Below, one piece after another: positions 7,926 to 13,580 of a stretch of 16,916 nt of DNA; position 1 is the first letter of the stretch; each line of letters starts with the position of its first letter. Both the position numbers and the translations under genes were made by a program. Origin of the DNA: JBCCJA01 sp039045975. GTDB taxonomy: Bacteria; Planctomycetota; Planctomycetia; Planctomycetales; Planctomycetaceae. The notes under the pieces were generated by a model. It did not search any database. It saw nothing but the letters and a program-made list of their open reading frames with translations, and was not told the DNA's origin. The stretch is from the NCBI GenBank assembly GCA_039045975.1, contig JBCCJA010000071.1, positions 1 through 16,916 of the forward strand. Reading direction: 5' to 3'.

Positions 7926-8945
7926 TTACTGGCTCAGTTGCCGGTCTTGCCCGAATAGCATGCGGCCGCCGCTCGACTGGAGCACGCTCGTGACAACGAT
8001 CTCGATCTCGTCGCCGATGCGTTCGGCGGCCCGTTCGCAGATGACCTTCGTCCCGTCCTTGAGGTAACCGACGCCCTGGCCCGGGCCGGTGCCGAGCTCC
8101 TTGATCGTCACCGTGACGTGATCGCCGGCGAAGAAGCGGGGCTTGAGCGCCGCGGCGACCTCGTTCAGGTTCACCGACGGGACGCCTTCGAGCGTCGCGA
8201 CGCGGAGCAGTTCCGGGTCGGTAGTGACGAGCCGGGCGTCGCGTTCGATCGCCAGTTCGACGACCCGCTCGTCCGACCCGGTCTCGGCGTCGGGACGGCT
8301 GCCGGGCAGGACGACGGTTTCGATCTCTTTGTCGTCGCGGAGGGCGGCGGCGACCTCGAGGGCGCGGCGGCCGCGGGCCCGGTCTTGTTTGTCGGGGCTG
8401 TCGGCTAGCGAGCGGATCCGCGTCAGCACGAACGCGGGGATGATCACGCGGGCGTCGAGCAGGTTCGATTCGAACAGCTTCACGATCCGCCCGTCGATCA
8501 GTGCCGACGTGTCGACGATCAACGGCGTTCCGCCCTTCAGCCGCCGGGAGAATTCGACGTAAGGGATCACAAAGCGGAAGTCGTCCCGCGTCTGCAGCAG
8601 CACCGAAATGCAGAAATAGATGACGACTACGCCGGAGAGCAGGGTCAATAACGGCTCGTACGTGTCGTCGATCGCCGGACGGATCGCCTGGAGCAGCAGG
8701 GCGTTGAGCCCGAACCCGACGATGAGGCCGAAGTAGATCGCCGAGATCGTTTCGATCCGCTTCGGCCGGAAGTACGCATCGAGCCCGACGACGGCGGCCG
8801 CGACCGCCATCCCGATCGCGAACGTCGTGAACGGGTAGTCGCCGAAAAAGATCGGCTTCGGCAGTGACGACGAGGGCGCGACGACCGACGCCATCACGCC
8901 GGCGCAGACGAGCAGGAATACGATCCGGACGACGATCAGCAGCAT
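7926..8945 (-). CDS. PIN-TRAM domain membrane protein (YacL-like)
   Basis: A 339-residue protein. Four hydrophobic segments at about 1-22, 38-56, 66-88 and 98-117 precede a PIN nuclease-like domain (about 141-262), which starts PLIVDTSALIDGR and contains SDERVVELA and LVTTDPELLRVA. A C-terminal TRAM domain follows (about 270-330, FFAGDHVTVTIKELG then GVGYLKDGTKVICERA). This order matches YacL-type membrane PIN-TRAM proteins, putative RNases. Oddly, the conserved acidic position in the usual FVLxELQ motif reads FVLTRIR, with Arg at 176, so one catalytic carboxylate appears missing. The start is ATG 8945, where the membrane segment begins; no Shine-Dalgarno is evident. It follows the HIT gene by 56 bp, probably in one transcript. 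Confidence 0.92.
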   Translation of the reverse strand: MLLIVVRIVFLLVCAGVMASVVAPSSSLPKPIFFGDYPFTTFAIGMAVAAAVVGLDAYFRPKRIETISAIYFGLIVGFGLNALLLQAIRPAIDDTYEPLLTLLSGVVVIYFCISVLLQTRDDFRFVIPYVEFSRRLKGGTPLIVDTSALIDGRIVKLFESNLLDARVIIPAFVLTRIRSLADSPDKQDRARGRRALEVAAALRDDKEIETVVLPGSRPDAETGSDERVVELAIERDARLVTTDPELLRVATLEGVPSVNLNEVAAALKPRFFAGDHVTVTIKELGTGPGQGVGYLKDGTKVICERAAERIGDEIEIVVTSVLQSSGGRMLFGQDRQLSQ

Positions 8946-8966
8946 GGCGGGCGGAGAGGCGGTTGC

Positions 8967-8990
8967 GGGAAGGAGCGGGGCGGGGCCGGG
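8967..8990 (+). other. Putative G-quadruplex motif in the HIT-PIN gap
   Basis: Four G-runs on the plus strand, at 8967-8969, 8977-8980, 8982-8985 and 8988-8990, are separated by loops of 7, 1 and 2 bases. This satisfies the usual G3+N1-7 rule. It lies in the 56-bp gap between two minus-strand genes, so the G-rich strand is the template and the mRNA is C-rich. Chance occurrence is plausible at this GC content. Confidence 0.45.
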
Positions 8991-9001
8991 AGGACGCGGA
9001 T

Positions 9002-9550
9002 TCAACCGGCGTCGTTCCGCAGCGTTTCGGTCAGCATTTCGTACAACGTATCGAGTGACTGCGGGATCACGTGGGTCTCGCCGACGACGTCCATAAAGTT
9101 CGAATCGCCGGGCCACCGCGGGACGATGTGCCAGTGCAGATGGCCCGGGACGCCCGCCCCGGCGACGCTGCCGAGGTTCAGCCCGACGTTGAAACCGGCG
9201 GCATTCAGCATGGTCGTCATCACGGAGACGAGGCGGCGAATCACCCGCATGGAGTCGAGCAGTTCCTCGTCGTCGAGGTCGACCACCGAGGCCTTGTGGG
9301 CGAGCGGTGCGACGAGGACATGACCGTTGTTGTAGGGAAACCGATTCAGGACGGCGAAGACCGTTCCCGACCGCAAGATGACCCGGTTCTCGACGTCGCC
9401 GGCCGGGTCGGCGGCGTAGTCGCAGAGGAAGCAGGTCGGCTCCGCGGGTCGCGGGGCGGTCCGTTTCGGGTCTTTGATGTACGACATCCGCCACGGCGCC
9501 CACAGGCGTCGGTCACGCTCGTCGGCGGCGCCGTGTGCCTGCTCGTCCAT
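9002..9550 (-). CDS. HIT-family nucleotide hydrolase/phosphorylase
   Basis: A 182-residue HIT-superfamily protein of the Ap4A phosphorylase/GalT-like branch. It has the histidine triad HLHWHI (H137, H139, H141) and the supporting NNGHVLVAPLAH motif (75-85). A CxxC pair (C40, C43 in CFLCDY) probably helps bind zinc together with downstream histidines. The WAPWRMSYI segment near the N-terminus is characteristic of this branch. Likely chemistry is attack on a dinucleoside polyphosphate or nucleotide phosphoester through a His-nucleotide intermediate; the exact substrate is not decidable. ATG 9550 is used; GTG 9562 would add four residues and has GGGG at better spacing, so the start is uncertain. 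It is first in a two-gene minus-strand unit with the PIN-TRAM gene and divergent from purU. Confidence 0.93.
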   Translation of the reverse strand: MDEQAHGAADERDRRLWAPWRMSYIKDPKRTAPRPAEPTCFLCDYAADPAGDVENRVILRSGTVFAVLNRFPYNNGHVLVAPLAHKASVVDLDDEELLDSMRVIRRLVSVMTTMLNAAGFNVGLNLGSVAGAGVPGHLHWHIVPRWPGDSNFMDVVGETHVIPQSLDTLYEMLTETLRNDAG

Positions 9551-9751
9551 CGCCTCGTTCACCGCTACCCCGGAGCGTCGATGTCGTCGAAACGGGCGAC
9601 GCCGCCGACAGCATGTCGGTCGCCGGTCGCCGCCTGCGAAGGCGTTTCCCAAACGGTATAGCGTAGCCGGGTCGCGGTGACGCCGCACGGTCGCCCGGGC
9701 CGTCGCCGTCGCGATACAGTCGCGCGGCGTCAGTCTTTCGAGGACGTTCTG
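9551..9751. promoter_or_regulatory. Divergent promoter region between HIT gene and purU
   Basis: This 201-bp non-coding gap must carry promoters for both flanking genes. The one AT-richer patch is at 9643-9662, where CGTTT-CCC-AAACG forms a small inverted repeat followed by TATAGC (9657-9662), a possible -10 for purU. The matching -35 (CTGCGA, 9634-9639) is poor. No clear promoter for the minus strand was found. No credible ORF is confined to the gap. Confidence 0.3.
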
Positions 9752-10612
9752 ATGGAAGTCGTCATCACCGCAGTCGGGCCCGACAACGCCGGTCTGGCCG
9801 ACCCCATCGTGCACTACGTCACCGGGGCCGGGGCGAACATCCACGAAATCCAGATGTACGACCGCGACGCCGCGAAGCTGTTCGCGATGCTCGTCCGCGT
9901 CGAATGGCCGGAATCGGCCGAACCGGTCGGTACGCTCCGCGAGCGGCTGCACGAGATCGGAGGAATGAAGGGGCTGACGGTCCGTGTCTGGTCGCGTGAC
10001 GAGCACGACCGCCCGCCGAGGATCGCGGTCTGTACGACCTATCGGCCCGAGCCGGCCCGGGCCGTCCTCGAGCATTCGCGCGACGGCCTGTTGCGGGCGA
10101 CGCCCGCGGTCGTGATCGCGAACCGCAATGCCTGCCGGCCCCTCGCGGAGGAGTTCGGCGTGCCGTTCGAGTCGATCGGCGACGCGGCCGGCGAGCCCGA
10201 CAACACGCGGTTCGTCGCGCTGCTCGACGAGTACGACATCGATTACGTGCTGCTCGCCCGCTACATGCGGGTGCTCCCGCCTCGGTTGTGCTGGGAATAC
10301 GCCGGCGGGCGGATCATCAACCTGCACCACGGCCTGTTGCCGCCGTTCCCCGGCTTCCGCCCGTACGAGGACGCCCACCAGCACCACATGCTGACGTACG
10401 GCGCGACGGCCCACTTCATCGTGCCGGAGCTCGACGCCGGGAATCAGATCATCGAGCAGACGACGTTCACCGTGCCGCCCGGCACGCCGCTGGCCGAGAT
10501 CAAGCGGATCGGACAGGCCGAGAACGAACCGGCGTGTCTCGCCGAGGCGATCCGCCGCGTCGTCGACCGAGAGGTCGCGCTCCGCTTCCACCGGGTCGTC
10601 CGCCTGCCGTAG
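9752..10612 (+). CDS. purU: Formyltetrahydrofolate deformylase (PurU-like)
   Basis: A 286-residue protein with an N-terminal ACT domain (about 1-80, VGPDNAGLADPIVHYVTGAGANI) and a C-terminal formyltransferase domain. The catalytic triad is N190, H192 (IINLHHGLLPPF) and D228 (ELDAGNQIIEQ). The H-to-D spacing of 36 residues matches glycinamide ribonucleotide transformylase. PurU hydrolyses 10-formyl-THF to formate and THF, supplying formate to purine synthesis or balancing one-carbon pools. The loop reads GLLPPFPGFRPYEDA rather than the usual SFLPAF/GAxPY, so it is somewhat divergent and a transferase acting on another substrate is possible. ATG 9752 is supported by GAGGA at 9740-9744; the frame opens earlier at 9677 without a ribosome site. 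It appears to be a single-gene unit. Confidence 0.88.
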   Translation: MEVVITAVGPDNAGLADPIVHYVTGAGANIHEIQMYDRDAAKLFAMLVRVEWPESAEPVGTLRERLHEIGGMKGLTVRVWSRDEHDRPPRIAVCTTYRPEPARAVLEHSRDGLLRATPAVVIANRNACRPLAEEFGVPFESIGDAAGEPDNTRFVALLDEYDIDYVLLARYMRVLPPRLCWEYAGGRIINLHHGLLPPFPGFRPYEDAHQHHMLTYGATAHFIVPELDAGNQIIEQTTFTVPPGTPLAEIKRIGQAENEPACLAEAIRRVVDREVALRFHRVVRLP

Positions 10613-10616
10613 GCGT

Positions 10617-10632
10617 CCGGTCGCGAGACCGG
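10617..10632 (+). terminator. Hairpin with GCGA tetraloop after purU
   Basis: CCGGTC (10617-10622), loop GCGA, GACCGG (10627-10632), starting four bases after the purU stop. GCGA is a GNRA tetraloop, which stabilises RNA stems. Only two T residues follow, so this is a weak terminator candidate or a 3'-end stabilising hairpin. The same stem sequence recurs at 10976-10990 in the flp leader. Confidence 0.4.
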
Positions 10633-10749
10633 TTCCCCGGCGGTACCCGCGGCGTCGCCGGTGCGGCGAATGCCCTTGCGGGTCGTCGGCGTCGCCCGGC
10701 TTCGACGGCCCGTGAGGACTGCGGACGGCCCCGGGGTCGGGTCGTAACG

Positions 10750-10759
10750 GTCACGTGAC
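10750..10759. promoter_or_regulatory. 10-bp perfect palindrome, possible operator
   Basis: GTCACGTGAC is a perfect palindrome with a CACGTG core. It lies about 30 bp upstream of the AT-richer island that may hold the flp promoter. Its position and symmetry fit a dimeric regulator site, but a single 10-bp palindrome can arise by chance and no second copy was found nearby. Confidence 0.3.
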
Positions 10760-10789
10760 GCGTTTTCTCCCGCAGTCGGCACGGCCGAT

Positions 10790-10817
10790 TTGCCCGCCCT
10801 ATTTCGTGACCTAGTTT
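10790..10817 (+). promoter_or_regulatory. Weak sigma70-like promoter candidate for flp
   Basis: TTGCCC (10790-10795) and TAGTTT (10812-10817) are separated by 16 bp, matching consensus at four and three positions respectively. It sits in the most AT-rich part of the leader and would give a 5' UTR of roughly 190 nt. No better-scoring pair was seen closer to flp. Confidence 0.25.
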
Positions 10818-10975
10818 TGCGCGGTTCGCGTGCGGTCCCCGAGTCGGGGGCGGCCCTCGGGCCCGGGCGTCGACCTCGGTCGGCGGCCGTTCGGCGAGCG
10901 GTACGGCCCCGCGTCGGGGCACTCGCCGGAATCCGCGTCTCGGCCGTGCGGGCCACGCCGCGGAGACATCGGTTC

Positions 10976-10990
10976 CCGGTCTTCGACCGG
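10976..10990 (+). other. Hairpin in the flp leader just before the ribosome site
   Basis: CCGGTC (10976-10981), loop TTC, GACCGG (10985-10990). It ends 14 bases before the AGGGGG ribosome site (11005-11010) and 25 before the ATG. The stem sequence is identical to the hairpin after purU. It could protect the 5' end of the pilin message or influence ribosome access. Confidence 0.45.
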
Positions 10991-11015
10991 ACACATCCCA
11001 CCCTAGGGGGCATCC

Positions 11016-11219
11016 ATGGTTCGCTTCATCGATAGCGTTAAGAACTTCCTGCAGAACGAAGACGGCCCGACGGCCGTCGAGTACGCCGTCATGCTCGCCC
11101 TGATCGTGATCGTCTGTCTGACGGCGATCGGCAGCATCGGTACGGCCGCGAACACCAAGTTCGGCGAAGCCGCGACCGGTATCAGCGGCGCCGGCGGCGG
11201 CGGCGGCACCTCGCCGTAG
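11016..11219 (+). CDS. flp: Flp family type IVb pilin
   Basis: A 67-residue prepilin. It has a short charged leader, the type IV prepilin site NEDG|PTAVEYAVM with cleavage after G17, Glu at +5 (E22) and Tyr at +6 (Y23), then a hydrophobic stretch VMLALIVIVCLTAIG. The E-Y pair after the site is the Flp signature. The mature protein would be about 50 residues. The C-terminus is unusually Gly-rich (SGAGGGGGTSP). It is the major subunit of Flp/Tad pili used for adherence, and CpaA encoded just downstream would process it. A strong ribosome site AGGGGG (11005-11010) lies 5 bases before the ATG, consistent with high expression. A strong hairpin follows the gene at 11253-11278. Confidence 0.95.
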   Translation: MVRFIDSVKNFLQNEDGPTAVEYAVMLALIVIVCLTAIGSIGTAANTKFGEAATGISGAGGGGGTSP

Positions 11220-11252
11220 TTCGAGATAACCGTCGGTTTGATCGGGAACCGC

Positions 11253-11278
11253 GCCGCCCGGCCCCGGCCGGGCGGCGT
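11253..11278 (+). other. Very strong GC hairpin after flp
   Basis: CGCCGCCCGGCC (11253-11264) is perfectly complementary to GGCCGGGCGGCG (11267-11278). With the innermost pair open this is an 11-bp stem with a 4-base loop. TCTTCCCGTC follows, so the T-tract is poor. It lies 33 nt after the flp stop and 32 nt before the microprotein start. It could act as a partial terminator or as a 3' stabiliser that keeps pilin mRNA above that of downstream genes. Confidence 0.75.
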
Positions 11279-11310
11279 CTTCCCGTCGCTTCGACGAAAG
11301 GCACGACGCG

Positions 11311-11418
11311 ATGTTTCCGTTTTGGATCGATCTGACGCAGTGGTCGGCGGGCGAGGCGGTCTCGCTGTTCGTCGGCACTGTCGTCGTTTTGCAACTGATG
11401 TTCGTGAGGGCCGACTGA
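11311..11418 (+). CDS. 35-aa single-pass membrane microprotein in the Tad locus
   Basis: A 35-codon ORF from ATG 11311 to TGA 11416-11418. It begins MFPFWIDLTQWSAGEAV and continues SLFVGTVVVLQLMFVRAD, one hydrophobic helix of about 18 residues (15-32) with an aromatic N-terminus and an RAD tail. A ribosome site GAAAGG lies about 9 bases upstream. Codons after the first few keep the G/C third-base bias of the neighbours. It lacks a G-X4-E prepilin site, so it is not a second pilin, and it is far too short for TadE. It sits between flp and cpaA, framed by two strong hairpins. I do not recognise it. A small pilus accessory or membrane regulator is possible. Confidence 0.6.
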   Translation: MFPFWIDLTQWSAGEAVSLFVGTVVVLQLMFVRAD

Positions 11419-11424
11419 CGTCTC

Positions 11425-11454
11425 CGGCCCGCGGCGGGTTCCCGCCGCGGGCCG
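11425..11454 (+). other. Very strong GC hairpin after the microprotein ORF
   Basis: CGGCCCGCGGCGGG (11425-11438), TT, then its exact complement CCCGCCGCGGGCCG (11441-11454): a 14-bp perfect inverted repeat, in practice 12-13 pairs with a 4-6 base loop. CAGCCGTCAACC follows with no T-tract. It begins 6 nt after the microprotein stop and ends 66 nt before cpaA. It may attenuate transcription or set a processing boundary between pilin and assembly genes. Confidence 0.75.
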
Positions 11455-11520
11455 CAGCCGTCAACCCGTTACGAAGCCCGGCCGTCCCCGCGGCCGACAG
11501 ACCCCTCCGGATATTCCGTC

Positions 11521-12075
11521 ATGGACTGGATCAGCTACGCCGCCGACCGCTGGGACATGTGGCTCGTCGTCGCGTTCCTCATTTACGCCGCCTGGATCGA
11601 CGGCCGCGAACTCCGTGTGCCGAACTGGCTGACGTTCCCGATGGCCGGCGCCGGCCTCGTGTTCCATCTGTGGACGGGCGGGCTCGAAGGGCTCGGCCTG
11701 AGTGCACTCGGCCTGATCGTCGGGCTGCTCTGCCTGCTGCCGTTCTTCTCGGTCGGCGCGATGGGCGCCGGCGACGTGAAGATGATGGCCGCGATGGGCG
11801 CCTGGGTCGGCTGGCGGCTGACGATCGATTCCTTCTACTGGTCCGTCATCGTCGGGGCCGTCATGGCGGTCCTGATCGTGCTCTACAAGGGCACGTTCAT
11901 GGCCCACGCCCGGCAGATGGTCACGTTGACCCGCGAATGGTTCTCGGTCCGCGACGCCCGCAAGTTGTCGGCGATCGCCCGCGAGCGGAAGCCGCGGATG
12001 GAACTGCTGCCGTACGGGATTCCGATCTGCATCGGCAGCATCGGCTACTTCGCCGCGGTCGGACTGATCGTCTGA
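11521..12075 (+). CDS. cpaA: Prepilin peptidase CpaA/TadV
   Basis: A 184-residue integral membrane aspartyl peptidase (family A24). The two catalytic aspartates are D27 in AAWIDGRELRVPN and D85 in MGAGDVKMMAAMG, the GxGD motif. Hydrophobic segments are at about 13-27, 36-51, 58-78, 88-99, 104-122 and 163-183. It lacks the N-terminal methyltransferase domain of PilD, as is normal for Tad-type enzymes. It would cleave the Flp prepilin after G17. Between GTF and the last segment is a basic cytoplasmic stretch (about 125-160, ARKLSAIARERKPR). The start is ATG 11521, where homology begins; no convincing Shine-Dalgarno is seen, so translation may be modest. Confidence 0.93.
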   Translation: MDWISYAADRWDMWLVVAFLIYAAWIDGRELRVPNWLTFPMAGAGLVFHLWTGGLEGLGLSALGLIVGLLCLLPFFSVGAMGAGDVKMMAAMGAWVGWRLTIDSFYWSVIVGAVMAVLIVLYKGTFMAHARQMVTLTREWFSVRDARKLSAIARERKPRMELLPYGIPICIGSIGYFAAVGLIV

Positions 12076-12159
12076 CCGACCGAGGACACCACGACCACAC
12101 GCCGCCCGAGATACGCGGCACCCACCCCCGAAAGACCTCGCCTACGCGGGAGAGACGTG

Positions 12160-13278
12160 ATGAAGCCTAAATCGATGCTCCTGTTCCTCGTCGCGGCCGG
12201 TTTCGGCCTCGTCGCGATGCTCGGCGTGATGCAGGCCCTCGAGGCGAAGCCCGAGAAGGAGCCCGAGGTCGACGTGCTCGTCGCGACGGTGAAGATCCCG
12301 CCCGGCGTGTCGCTCGACGAATCGAACACCGCGTTCCGGACGCTGCCGATCTCGGCCGTGCCGCAGGGCGCGATCCGCGACCGCGAGCTGACGGCCGGCA
12401 AAGCGCTGTTCTCGTACGCCGCCGTCGACGACGTCATCACCGAGGCGAAGATCAGCGAGAACGCGTTCTCGCCTTCGACCGCGATCCCCGCCGGCATGCG
12501 GGCCGAGACGATCCGCGTCGACGCCGCGATGAGCCACTCCGGCTTACTTCGCCCGGGCGACCGGGTCGACGTCGTATGCACTTATCGCAACACGCAGAAC
12601 AACCGCCAGGTCACGAAGACGAAGGTCATCCTCGAGTACGTCGAGGTGTTCGCGTCCGACAACCGCCGCAGCACCGCCGACTCCGAAGGCGACGCGATCG
12701 CGAAGCACGTCACGCTGCTCGTCACGCCGGAGCAGGCCGTCTTGGTCAACCTGACGCGTCAGCGGGGCACGCTGAGCCTGACGCTGCGGAGCAAACTCGA
12801 CGACGCGGTCGTGAACGTCGCGGCGGTCACCGACGACATCCTCGAGGACGGCAAGACCGAGCACGCCGAGCGTGAGCCGAAGTCCGAGCCGGTCCGCGTC
12901 GTCAACGTCGAGCCGACACCCGACGCCGTGCCGGAACCGGCCGAGCCGGTCATCCCGACTTGGCACATGACGATTTACAGCGGTGACAGCGTCGAGGACG
13001 TCGAGGTCGTCGACGACGACGCGATGCGGGCGATGGGTCTCGACGCGGACGCCCGCCGCCGCGCCCGAACCGCCACCCGCCGCTCGCTGTCGCCGGTCGC
13101 GGCCCCTGTCTCGACCTCGGGCGACGATGAAGAAAACGGCGACGCGAAGAAAACGCCCGGCTTTCGGCCCGCCGGGCCGGATGCGACGGCCCCGACGTCG
13201 GAAGCCGACGCCGACGCTGACGCCGAGGGCGACGGAGACTGGATCGACGCCGGGCTCGATTTCCTCGAAAGCCTGTGA
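12160..13278 (+). CDS. cpaB: Flp pilus assembly protein CpaB/RcpC
   Basis: A 372-residue protein with an N-terminal membrane anchor (about 7-26, LLFLVAAGFGLVAMLGVMQAL). A SAF-type domain (about 38-125) includes VLVATVKIPPGVSLDE and ISAVPQGAI, and is followed by an RcpC domain (about 125-220) with LLRPGDRVDVVCTYRN and VTLLVTPEQAVLVNLTRQRGTLSLTLRS. CpaB is an inner-membrane/periplasmic partner of the Tad secretin CpaC. The C-terminal ~130 residues are an acidic and Pro/Ala-rich tail beyond the usual core, ending WIDAGLDFLESL. ATG 12160 has GGGAG at 12148-12152; GTG 12157 directly precedes it and is a minor alternative. It is followed by a palindrome and an intrinsic terminator. Confidence 0.92.
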   Translation: MKPKSMLLFLVAAGFGLVAMLGVMQALEAKPEKEPEVDVLVATVKIPPGVSLDESNTAFRTLPISAVPQGAIRDRELTAGKALFSYAAVDDVITEAKISENAFSPSTAIPAGMRAETIRVDAAMSHSGLLRPGDRVDVVCTYRNTQNNRQVTKTKVILEYVEVFASDNRRSTADSEGDAIAKHVTLLVTPEQAVLVNLTRQRGTLSLTLRSKLDDAVVNVAAVTDDILEDGKTEHAEREPKSEPVRVVNVEPTPDAVPEPAEPVIPTWHMTIYSGDSVEDVEVVDDDAMRAMGLDADARRRARTATRRSLSPVAAPVSTSGDDEENGDAKKTPGFRPAGPDATAPTSEADADADAEGDGDWIDAGLDFLESL

Positions 13279-13286
13279 GCCGACCG

Positions 13287-13304
13287 CCGTGCCCGCGGGC
13301 ACGG
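13287..13304. repeat. 18-bp perfect palindrome after cpaB
   Basis: CCGTGCCCG followed at once by CGGGCACGG, starting 9 bases after the cpaB stop. As RNA it folds into a 7-bp stem with a CGCG loop. It precedes the intrinsic terminator by about 40 bases. It could be an mRNA 3'-end hairpin or a protein-binding site. Confidence 0.55.
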
Positions 13305-13342
13305 ATGAAACTTTCGCGGTGACCCCCGAAATCGCCGCCATG

Positions 13343-13372
13343 CCGGCCTCCCTTCGCGGAGGCCGGTTTTTT
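13343..13372 (+). terminator. Intrinsic terminator after cpaB
   Basis: CCGGCCTCC (13343-13351), loop CTTCGC, GGAGGCCGG (13358-13366), then six T residues (13367-13372). This is a textbook Rho-independent terminator and the only hairpin in the window with a full T-tract. It lies 65 bases after the cpaB stop and 208 bases before cpaC, so it separates flp-cpaA-cpaB from cpaC-cpaE. Confidence 0.92.
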
Positions 13373-13580
13373 CGTGTCCTGGGAGAGATTCGCAGGGACT
13401 ACTCGGTCCCGGTCGGGTGTCACGGTCGCCACGAAACGCGCGCGGAGTTCCGGACCGGCTGCAGTGGGGCTCCGCCCGCGGCCGAAGAACAGTCATAACC
13501 GGCCCGACCCCGGCCCGCGGCGCATTCGCGCGGCGCGGAAAAACCGGTCGGGCGGCTCCGACAGCCGGACAGGTGCAGGG

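Larger units (their letters stand above)
10613..11015 (+). other. 403-bp non-coding leader upstream of the Flp/Tad locus
   Basis: No credible ORF lies here; open frames are Arg/Pro-rich shadows. From left to right it holds a hairpin directly after purU (10617-10632), about 115 bp of featureless GC-rich DNA, a 10-bp palindrome (10750-10759) and an AT-richer island (about 10760-10820). After that come roughly 150 bp of G/C-rich sequence with small foldbacks such as CCCC-GAGTC-GGGG at 10837-10849, then a hairpin at 10976-10990 and the flp ribosome site. The layout suggests a regulated promoter near 10800 and a long structured 5' leader for the pilin mRNA. This is inferred from composition and spacing only. 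Confidence 0.55.
13279..13580 (+). other. 302-bp gap between cpaB and cpaC
   Basis: The first third holds a palindrome (13287-13304) and the intrinsic terminator (13343-13372). The remaining 208 bp must contain any separate promoter for cpaC. The only AT-richer spots are around 13486-13499 (AGAACAGTCATAAC) and 13538-13543; neither gives a good -35/-10 pair. GCCCGACC (13502-13509) can pair with GGTCGGGC (13546-13553), enclosing a GC-rich loop. No credible small ORF was found. Confidence 0.5.

Noticed and set aside
10778..10793. Sigma-54-like element (GGCAC ... TTGC) upstream of flp.
   Set aside because: The spacer between GGCAC and TTGC is 7 bases, two more than the sigma-54 consensus allows.
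10790..11035. 81-codon plus-strand frame in the flp leader.
   Set aside because: Arg-rich shadow-like composition, and it overlaps the flp start in another frame.
10500..11378. Long minus-strand open frame across purU, the leader and flp.
   Set aside because: Arg/Pro/Gly-rich low-complexity translation, no recognisable domain, and it overlaps well-supported plus-strand genes.
11311..11418. The microprotein as a second Flp pilin or TadE-type pseudopilin.
   Set aside because: No Gly before a +5 Glu; E15 would put Gln at -1, so it lacks a prepilin peptidase site.
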